Assembly (NCBI GenBank): GCA_030674185.1
Contig: CM060312.1
Coordinates: 835,169-899,168 of the forward strand
DNA: 64,000 nucleotides
Direction: 5' to 3'
Origin: Monoplex corrugatus
Taxonomy: Eukaryota; Mollusca; Gastropoda; Littorinimorpha; Ranellidae
The notes below the pieces were generated by a model. The model was not told the origin of the DNA and did no database searches. It saw only the letters and a list, made by a program, of their open reading frames with translations. The position numbers and the translations under genes were made by a program. Below, one piece after another: positions 56,381-64,000 of this stretch (positions are counted from its first letter, which is position 1; every line of letters starts with the position of its first letter).

Positions 56381-57408
56381 TCAGTAATGCGTGTAACCGC
56401 CATGGCTGTTCTGGCACTCAACGCAGCGAGTTCTCATCGAGTTGACCAGGTTGGTGAAGATCCTCTGTGGAAGCGCCTGCCACTCAGCCTGCAGCATCTG
56501 GTAGAGGTGTTGGGCATCCCTGGGAGGGGGGTGGTTGCTCCTCACTTTGCGATCCAGCTCATCCCAAAGGTTCTCAATCGGGTTGAGATCGGGACTGCAT
56601 GCTGGCCACTCCATTCTGTTGACTCCAGACTGCTGCAGGAAGTCGTTGACCACCCTTGCCCTGTGGGGGCGAGCGTTGTCATCCTGGTAGACAGCCGTCG
56701 GTCCCATCTGCTGCAGTGTAGGCACAGCCAGCGGTCGAAGGATCTCATCCCAGTATCGGACACAGTCAGGTTACCCTGTACATGATACAAGGGTGTTCTG
56801 TGGTGAAGGCTGAAGGCCCCCCAGACCATTACAGAACCTCCACCAAAGGCCACCTTTTCTTGGACAGTGGTGTCAATAAAGCGTTGCCCTGGGCGCCTCC
56901 AGACCCACAGTCGGCCGTCGTTGTGGTTCATGGTGAAGCGTGATTCATCACTGAACAGGACCTGGGACCATTGCTGACGTGTCCACCTCACGTGACGTCT
57001 GCAGAAGGCGCGGCGTGCTGCCCTATGGGCTGGAGTTAAGCGTGGCCGTACAGCTGGGCGACGAGAACGGAGGTTAAACCCATGAAGGCGGTTCCGTATG
57101 GTCTGCTGGCTGATGTTGATGTTAGTAGCCACCCTCAGCTGCCTTCGAATGATGCTGGAAGAGGCTGTTGTTGTCTGCAGGGCTTGTCGTTCAATGAGAC
57201 GATCTTCACGTGGGTTTGTCTTCTTCGGTCGACCAGATCTGCGTCTTTCATGGACCCTCCCAGTGGCTGTGAAGCGTTGAATCAGTCTGACAATGACCGA
57301 GATGGACACCTGAAGTCGCCTGGCCACTTCTCGCTTGGGAACACCATCTTGGAACCATGCAACAGCTCGTCCCCTCTCAAACTCGCTCAATTTTCGTCGT
57401 GGAGGCAT
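56381..57408 (-). pseudogene. Tc1-like transposase, copy 2, one frameshift
   Basis: The start is at the complement of 57406-57408 (MPPRRKLSEFERGRAVAWF). Two helix-turn-helix segments (VPKREVARRLQVSISVIVRL; SSSIIRRQLRVATNINIS) with GRPKK between them form the paired-like DNA-binding region. The catalytic core begins with VLFSDESRF (first Asp) and GGGSVMVWGAFSLHH. Near 56750-56765 a small deletion (tatcggacacag versus tatcggaggccag in copy 1) shifts the frame. The rest, with YQDDNARPH (second Asp) and SPDLNPIENLWDEL (Glu), lies in the open stretch 56381-56725. All three DD34E residues survive, split between frames. A longer ORF start at 57516 is upstream leader. Confidence 0.93.
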
Positions 57409-57756
57409 TGTCAGATCAGGCCTACTACTGGTGGAATGTCTTCTTATAAAGCCAAGCAAGAGACAGCATCTCACGCATAAATAGCAGTGCTTGCACGTGC
57501 ATAATGGTTTTTCCATCTGGCTTGTGCAATGTGTTCAGGCAGAACGTCCAAAACAAGGTCCTTTTTCGCCAGTTTCCGCTTTTCCGTTTGCGGCCAAGCT
57601 CAGTAGTAGAGAATCCCGTGCAATTTTCGCACTAACATAACATCGCCCACTTACAGCTGAACAAGAATTCATAACAATTTGGCTGGACTGAGAAATAAAT
57701 AACAGTAGCGAACTGAGTTTATTACGCACCTGTTTTCTCATAGTGATCCTTAACTT

Positions 57757-58068
57757 CCTGGTCAACTCGATGAGGACTCGCTGCGTCGAGTGCCAGAACA
57801 GCCATGGCGGTTACACGCATTACTGAAATTTTGGGAGCATCAGAATGCCCTGTCTTGTGATTTCAATGACTTTGGGAAATCAAATTTCGATACGTACCCA
57901 CTTTGATCAAATATACACACCAAACGATTGCTCGAAATTGAAGGCAATTGTGTATCGTTATCACTAAAGCATGGAATTAAATGTTTGCCAAACTTCAACG
58001 CATTGGCTTTCTTATTTTGAAAGTTATGAATTTTTGTGCAAGTGATCCTTAACTTTTTGTGCGTAGTG
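57757..58068. repeat. Inverted arm matching 56139-56450
   Basis: 312 bases, nearly identical to the left arm in inverse orientation. It differs at a few sites where it agrees instead with copy 1 (gtcctcatcg and actcgacgc). At another site (gagcaatcg) it agrees with copy 2. Confidence 0.93.
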
Positions 58069-59430
58069 TATTTCAAGCAGATATTTGTGATGCTTTTGTT
58101 TAATGTTCTTCAGTAATCTGCATGACTTGATCTTGATGGGCAGTGTATTCTACTGATGTGTATCAGAAAAGGACATGCTACTTTTAAATATGCCTAACTT
58201 GGTCTTGGAATGTAAAGGTTGTATCTTTAATTAGTGTAGGATGTTTGGCTTGGTAGGTATAAATAGTTCTGTAAAATACTTTGGGACAGATCTATGCACA
58301 ATTTTGAACATTCGTGTGGTTTTGTTGTACTTGAGTTGGTTTTTCTGCACGATAATATTCCTGCTTTTTTCGATTTTTGGTTGGTGGATAGGGAGTTGTC
58401 AGTTACTAGTTTTCGTGCTCTTCTGAGCAGAGAATTAATTTTTTTCAATAGAGCTTCACTACAACCATCCCGTATTATTGAGGCATAGTCAATATGGCAT
58501 TTGATATGGGCCAGGTAAAATTGTTTTGTTTTGTTGTTGTTGTTTGTTTGTAAAATATCAGACTTTACTAAGAAGAAATGTATTCTTAGAAAGCGTTTTA
58601 CTGAGATGATCAATGTGAATTTCCCATGTAAGTTTTTCGTCTATGTATACACCAAGTACACAGTGCTCAGAAACTTGCTCTATGTTAACACCATCAAAAG
58701 TTAATCGATTGGAAAGTTATTACCACTGATTTTGATTTTGTAGGATTGATCTGCATATGGTTTGCATTGCACCATTTTGATACTTGGTTTTTACACAGTT
58801 GTAGGCCTACTGTTTCTTGGATTTCAAAAATCTGTTTCCCAGATATGTTTAGATTAGTGTCATCAGCAAACATATGGCATTCAACCGAGTTTGATGTTAT
58901 GCGCAAGGATGTCATTGATATACATACAGAATAAGATAGGGCCTAGGATTGATCCTTGTGGTACACAAAATGGTACCCTTCCTTCAGAAGAGAATTTACT
59001 ATGAGCATATGTACACTTTGTACCTTTTCCTTAAGATATGACTGGAAGAAAGGAAAGATATCTGGGTTACTATGATAGACAATTCAGTTTTGAGAGAACT
59101 GTTTTGAGGTCAGTAAGGTCAGATGCTTTCTTAAAGTCTACGAAGAGAACCCTGGATAAATTTGTATCATTTATGGCTGATAACCACAAGAGTGTAATGT
59201 TTGAAAGAGAAGTGTTGTAAAAATGATACTGACAATCTGAAATGGATGAAATAGTGAATGATCTTCCATGAATTTCATCATGTGTTTGTGAACATGTCTT
59301 TACAGTGGTTTAGAAACCACTGATAATAGAGATATTAGCCTGTAATCATCTAAAGTACTTTTATCTCTTGTCTTTGGAAACAGGATTATTTTCACTTTTT
59401 TTAATTCTGTTGGGAAGATTTTCTGATCAA
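58069..59430 (-). mobile_element. LINE-E remnant, CR1/Jockey-like reverse transcriptase
   Basis: Minus-strand reading: IFPTELKKVKIILFPKTRDK, STLDDYRLISLLSVVSKPL (about 59300-59420, pre-palm), a palm with CHMFADDTNLNISGKQIFEI (FADD catalytic pair, about 58860-58885) and MQINPTKSKSVVI. Then come AHIKCHIDYASIIRDG (about 58480-58520), LLRRARKLVTD and a C-terminal LHSKTKLGIFKSSMSF-x-NTLPIKIKS segment to about 58075. Frameshifted throughout. Truncated on the left by the Tc1-like structure and on the right by RTE-A tails. Confidence 0.8.
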
Positions 59431-59611
59431 TCATCATCATCATCATGTGCCCTGCCGCAAGGCGTTGGCGATCATGTCCCTCCACGCGAATCTAGCCATT
59501 GTCACTGCAAGTACATCTCCCACCCTCTCTTTCTTCAGCACCCTGCAAGTCCATCCAATATTTTCTCCCTGGGTCTACCTGTTGTTCTCTTTCCCTCCAG
59601 CTTTCCTGTTG

Positions 59612-59642
<31 letters not shown>

Positions 59643-59723
59643 GTGCCCTGCCACAAGGTGTGGGCGATCATGGCCCTCCATATGCATCTATCCTTGTCGC
59701 CACAAGCACTTCTTCCACCCTCT
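59431..59723 (-). mobile_element. Two tandem RTE-A 3' ends
   Basis: Minus strand. The first copy (59431-59607) starts, in plus-strand view, with atcatcatcatcatcatgtg ccctgccgcaagg and extends to gctttcctgttgt; it matches the complement of 52733-52920. A second copy starts with a longer ATC tract (59608-59641) and gtgccctgccacaagg and runs into the gap. Each is severely 5'-truncated. Confidence 0.88.
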
Positions 59724-59823
59724 NNNNNNNNNNNNNNNNNNNNNNNNNNNNNNNNNNNNNNNNNNNNNNNNNNNNNNNNNNNNNNNNNNNNNNNNNNNNN
59801 NNNNNNNNNNNNNNNNNNNNNNN
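59724..59823. other. Assembly gap, 100 N
   Basis: Exactly 100 N, the usual placeholder for a gap of unknown size. ORFs spanning it are meaningless. Confidence 0.99.
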
Positions 59824-62800
59824 ACATTGTTTACATTTTCTGTTTACCATTTTACAGATTTCTCACCTGTTTCAGTATCTGTCTGATCCATCTGTTTACA
59901 GTATCTGTCTGATCCATTTTTTACAGATTCTTGTGCCCTTTTTACTATGCTGACCATCTTTTACAGTATTCTTGTCTACCATCTGTTTAGTATTGTCTGA
60001 CATCTGTTTACATATCTTGTCTGACCCACTGTTTACATATTTGTCTGACATCTGTTACATATTCTGCTACCCATCTTTTACGTATTGTCTACCACTTTTA
60101 CTATTGTCGCATCTGTTTACTATTGTCTGACATCTGTTTACAGTTTGTCTGACCATCTGTTACAGTATTGTCTGACCATCTGTTTACAGTATTGTCTACC
60201 ATTGTTTACGTATTCTTTCTGACCCATTGTTACAGTATTTGTCTGACATCTGTACAGTATTTACATCTGTTTACGTTTTTGTCGACATCTGTTTACGTAT
60301 TTTGTTGACCATCTGTTTACAGTATTCTTTCTGACCATCTGTTACATATTCTTGTTGACCATTGTTTACAGTATTGTCTGACCTCTTTACAGATTTCTGA
60401 TCCATCTGTTTACGTATTCTGTCTGACATCTGTTACAGTATTGTCTGACCATTTTAGTATTTTCTGACCTCTGTTTACAGATTTTCTGACATCTGTTACT
60501 ATTGTCTGACCATCTGTTTACAGTATTGTCTGACCATCTGTTACAGTATTCTTTCTGACATCTGTTACAGTATTTTGTCTGACCATCTGTTTACAGTATC
60601 TTGTCTGATCCATCTGTTTACAGTATTCTTGTCTGACCATCTGTTACAGTATTCTTGTCTGACCCATCTTTTACAGTTTCTTGTCTGACCATCTGTTTAC
60701 AGTACTTGTCTGACCATCTTTTACATATTCTTTCTGACCATCTGTTTACAGTATTTGTTGATCCATCTTTTACAGTATTTTGTCTGACCATCTGTTTACA
60801 GTATTCTTGCTGACATCTGTTTACAGTATCTTGTCTGACCATCTGTTTACGTATTCTGTCTGATCCATCTGTTACAGTATTTGTCTGACCCATCTGTTTA
60901 AGTATTTGTCTGATCATCTGTTTACAGTATTCTTGTTGACCATCTGTTTACAGTATTGTCTGACATCTGTTTACAGATTCTGTCTACCACTGTTTAAGTA
61001 TTGTCTGATCCATCTGTTTACATATTCTTGTCTACCATCTGTTTACAGTATTCTTGCTGACCATCTGTTTACAGTATTTCTGATCCATCTGTTTCAGTAT
61101 TTTGTCTGACCCATCTGTTTACAGTATTCTTCTGACCCATCTGTTTACAGTATTGTCTGACCATCTGTTACAGTATTTCTGATCCATCTGTTTATATTCT
61201 ATCCATCTGTTTACATATCTTGTCTGACCATCTGTTACGTATTGTTGACCATCTGTTTAAGTTCTTGTCTGACCATCTGTTTACAGTATTCTTGTCTCAC
61301 CATCTGTTTACGTATTTCTGATCATCTGTTACAGTATTGTCTGATCCATTTTTACGTATTCTTGTCTGACCATCTGTTACGTATTGTCTGACCATCTGTT
61401 TACGTATTCTTGTTGACCCATCTGTTTACGTATTTTGTCTACCCATCTTTTACGTATTGTCTGACCATCTGTTTACAGTATTGTCTGATCATCTGTTACA
61501 GTATCTTCTGACCATCGTTACGTATTTTGTCTGACATCTGTTTACGTATTCTTGTCTGACCATCTGTTTACTTTTTCTGACCCATCTGTTTACAGTATCT
61601 TGTTGACCATTTTTCAATTTGTCTGTCCATCTGTTTACAGTATCTTGTCTGATCATCTGTTTACGTTTCTTGTTCGACCACTGTTTACATATTCTTGTCT
61701 GATCCATCTGTTTCAGTTTTTGTCTAACCATCTGTTTCAGTATTTGTCTGATCCATCTGTTTACGTATTTGTCTGACCCACTTTTACTTATTCTTGTCTG
61801 ACCATCTGTTTACAGTATTCTTGTCTGACCATCTGTTTACAGTATTTTTCTGACCATTTTTACAGTATTCTTGTTGACCATCTGTTTACTATTCTTGTCT
61901 GACCATCTGTTTACAATTCTTGTCTGATCCATCTGTTTACAGTATTTGTCTGACCATCTGTTTACTATTGTCTGACCATCTGTTTACAGTATTCTTGTCT
62001 ACCCATTGTTTACAGTATCTTGTCTGACCATCTGTTTACAGTATTTGTTGACCCTCTGTTTACAGTTTTGTCTGACCATCTGTTTACAGTATTCTGCTGA
62101 CCATCTGTTTACGTATTTGTCTGACCATCTGTTTACGTATTCTTGTCTACCATCTGTTTCAGTATTCTTGTCTGACCATCTGTTTACAGTATTCTTGTCT
62201 GTCATCTGTTTACAGTATTCTTCTGACCATCTGTTTACAGTATTCTTGTCTGACCATCTGTTTACGTATTTTTCTGACCATCTGTTTACAGTATTCTTGT
62301 CTGACCATCTGTTTACGTATCTTGTCTGACCATCTGTTTACAGTATTCTTGTCGACCATCTGTTTACGTTTGTCTGATCCATCTGTTTACAGTATTTTGT
62401 CTGATCCATCTGTTTACAGTATTTCTGACCATCTGTTTACAGTATCTTCTGACCATCTGTTACAGTATTGTCTGACCATCTGTTACGTATTGTCTGACCC
62501 ATCTTTTAAGTATGTCTGTCCATCTGTTACATATCTTTCTACCATCTGTTTACAGTATCTTGTCTGACCTCTGTTACGTATTTGTCTGACCATCTTTTAC
62601 AGTATTTCTATCGACCCATCTGTTACAGTTTCTGTCTACCATCTGTTACATATTTCTGATCCATTTTACAGTATTTTGTCTGATCCATCTTTTACATATT
62701 CTTCTTCCTCTGTTTACATATTGTTGACCATCGTTACAGTATTTTTTCATCCTCTGTTTACAGTTCTTTCTACATCTGTTACAGTATCTTGTCTGATCTT

Positions 62801-64000
62801 GTTTACAGTATTCTTGTCTGATCCATCTGTTACGTTTGTCTGACCTTGTTTCCGTATTCTTCTGATCCATCGTTTACAGTATTGTTGACCCATCTTTTAC
62901 GTATGTCTATCCATCTGTTTACAGATTCTTGTTACCCACGTTTAATATTTTGTTGATCCATCTGTTTACATATTCTTGTCTACCATCTGTTTACGTATTC
63001 TTGTCTGACCATCTGTTTACAGTTTATCTGTTATCTTGTTCATATTTGTCTGACATTGTTCAGTATTCTTGCTACATCTGTTTACAGTATTGTCTGATCC
63101 ATCTGTTTACAGTATTCTTTCTGACCATCTGTTTGTATTGTCTGACCATCTGTTACAGTATTTTGTCTGACCCATCTGTTTCAGTATTTTGTCTGACCCA
63201 TTGTTACAGTATTTTGTTGCCATCTGTTTACAGTATTCTTGTCTACCACTGTTTACGTATTCTTCTGACCATCTGTTTACAGTATTCTTGTCTGACATCG
63301 TTACAATTTTGTCTGATCATCTGTTACGGTATTCTTGTCTGACATCGTTTACGTATTCTTTTTACCATCTGTTTACGTTTCTTGCTGACCATCTGTTTAC
63401 GTTTTTGTCTGACTCTGTTCAGTATTTTTACATCTTCAATTCTTCTACATGTTTACGATTTCTGACATCTTTTACTATTCTTCTGACCCACTGTTTACGA
63501 TTTTCTGACCCATCGTTTACAGTTTCTTGTGATCATTGTTCATTGTCTGATCCATTGTTTACAGTATTATTGTGACCATCTGTTTACGGTATTTTGTCTG
63601 ACCCATCTGTTTACTTATTCTTGTCTGACCATCTGTTTACAGTATTTTGTCTGACCATCTTTTACAGTATCTTGTCTGACCATCTGTTTACAGTATTCTT
63701 GTCTGAACAATCTGTTTACTATTCTTGTCTGACCATCTGTTTACATATTCTGTCTGATCCATTGTTTACAGTATTCTTGTCTGATCCTCTGTTTACTGTA
63801 TTCTTGTCTACCTCTGTTCAGTATTCTTGTCACCCATCTGTTTACAGTATCTTGTCTGACCATCTGTTTACAGTATTCTTTGACCCATTGTTTACAGTAT
63901 TCTTGTCTGACCATCTTTACAGTATTCTTCTGATCCATCTGTTACGGTATTCTTGTCTGACCATCTGTTTACGTATCTGTCTGATCCATTGTTTACCATC
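59824..64000. repeat. Ragged ~28-bp minisatellite (~150 copies)
   Basis: Consensus tctgtttacagtattcttgt followed by ctgaccca. Most copies lack one or more bases at varied positions (ctgttacag, gtattgtctg, ctgacatc), so unit length runs from about 22 to 28. The array continues to the window edge. The excess of one-base losses over substitutions suggests uncorrected long-read error. Confidence 0.97.

Larger units (their letters stand above)
56139..58068 (-). mobile_element. Composite Tc1-like structure, copy 2 plus inverted end fragment
   Basis: 56139-57756 is a nearly complete Tc1-like element whose right end stops at gatccttaactt, short of the terminal bases. Then 57757-58068 is an inverted 312-base copy of the element's own left end (56139-56450), finishing with a complete terminus ttaactttttgtgcgtagtg. 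The structure therefore has 312-bp inverted arms. TA dinucleotides sit at 56137-56138 and 58069-58070. Left flank is gag; right flank is LINE-E. Confidence 0.9.

Overview
This is eukaryotic, non-coding-dominated DNA. It has long tandem arrays, dozens of microsatellites (TG, TAA, GATA-like, AT), several clades of non-LTR retrotransposons, Tc1-like and piggyBac-like DNA transposons, and one recognisable host gene with C2H2 zinc fingers. The mix of RTE-, CR1/L2- and Jockey/I-like LINEs with a Tc1 element resembles lophotrochozoan genomes. A marine mollusc is my best inference, but no diagnostic host gene proves it. I saw no bacterial operon, phage, CRISPR array, rRNA or tRNA.

Layout. 1-7970 is a ~27-30 bp minisatellite. 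8525-9402 is microsatellites plus a LINE 5'UTR scrap. 9841-11095 is the 5' half of an RTE-type LINE (called RTE-A here). 11102-15036 is a minus-strand LINE with reverse transcriptase and RNase H, split by a plus-strand LINE insertion at 12313-13419 that has a 10-bp target duplication. 15037-15985 is a further degenerate LINE. 16161-19632 is gene-poor with short repeats. 19633-20270 is a MITE candidate. 20740-22372 is a broken Tc1-like transposon. 22905-23480 is a 42-bp repeat array, followed by a likely first coding exon (23684-23974) with an NRF1-like palindrome upstream. 24264-24563 is an internally deleted RTE-A copy with an 11-bp target duplication. 27130-28345 is an old LINE carrying two nested piggyBac-type MITEs. 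28359-about 31800 is a LINE with an intact 1017-residue ORF.

32449-35440 is three abutting arrays (42, 41 and 56 bp units). These lead straight into the zinc-finger gene at 35603-38468, which itself contains a coding 24-bp minisatellite and one apparent frameshift. A 39-bp array (38895-40118) follows. 40195-43790 is a degenerate LINE split by an L2/CR1-like 3' fragment. 44285-45345 is another ~45-bp array. 45690-54063 is a 65/55-bp satellite interrupted by a piggyBac-like element with TTAG duplications, an unclassified segment, and three LINEs. 55917-56138 is a gag remnant, 56139-58068 a composite Tc1-like structure with 312-bp inverted arms, 58069-59430 a LINE, 59431-59723 two RTE-A tails, 59724-59823 an assembly gap, and 59824-64000 a ragged ~28-bp array.

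The window is best read as a stratified record of insertions and local tandem amplification around one zinc-finger gene. The long ORFs seen in the arrays arise because their units (42, 39, 24 bp) are multiples of three; only the 24-bp array lies in a convincing gene. I did not find a clearly new biological system. The most informative observations are the nested insertions with readable target duplications, the composite Tc1 structure joining two unrelated flanks, the piggyBac-like element at a TTAG site, and the zinc-finger gene bracketed by arrays.
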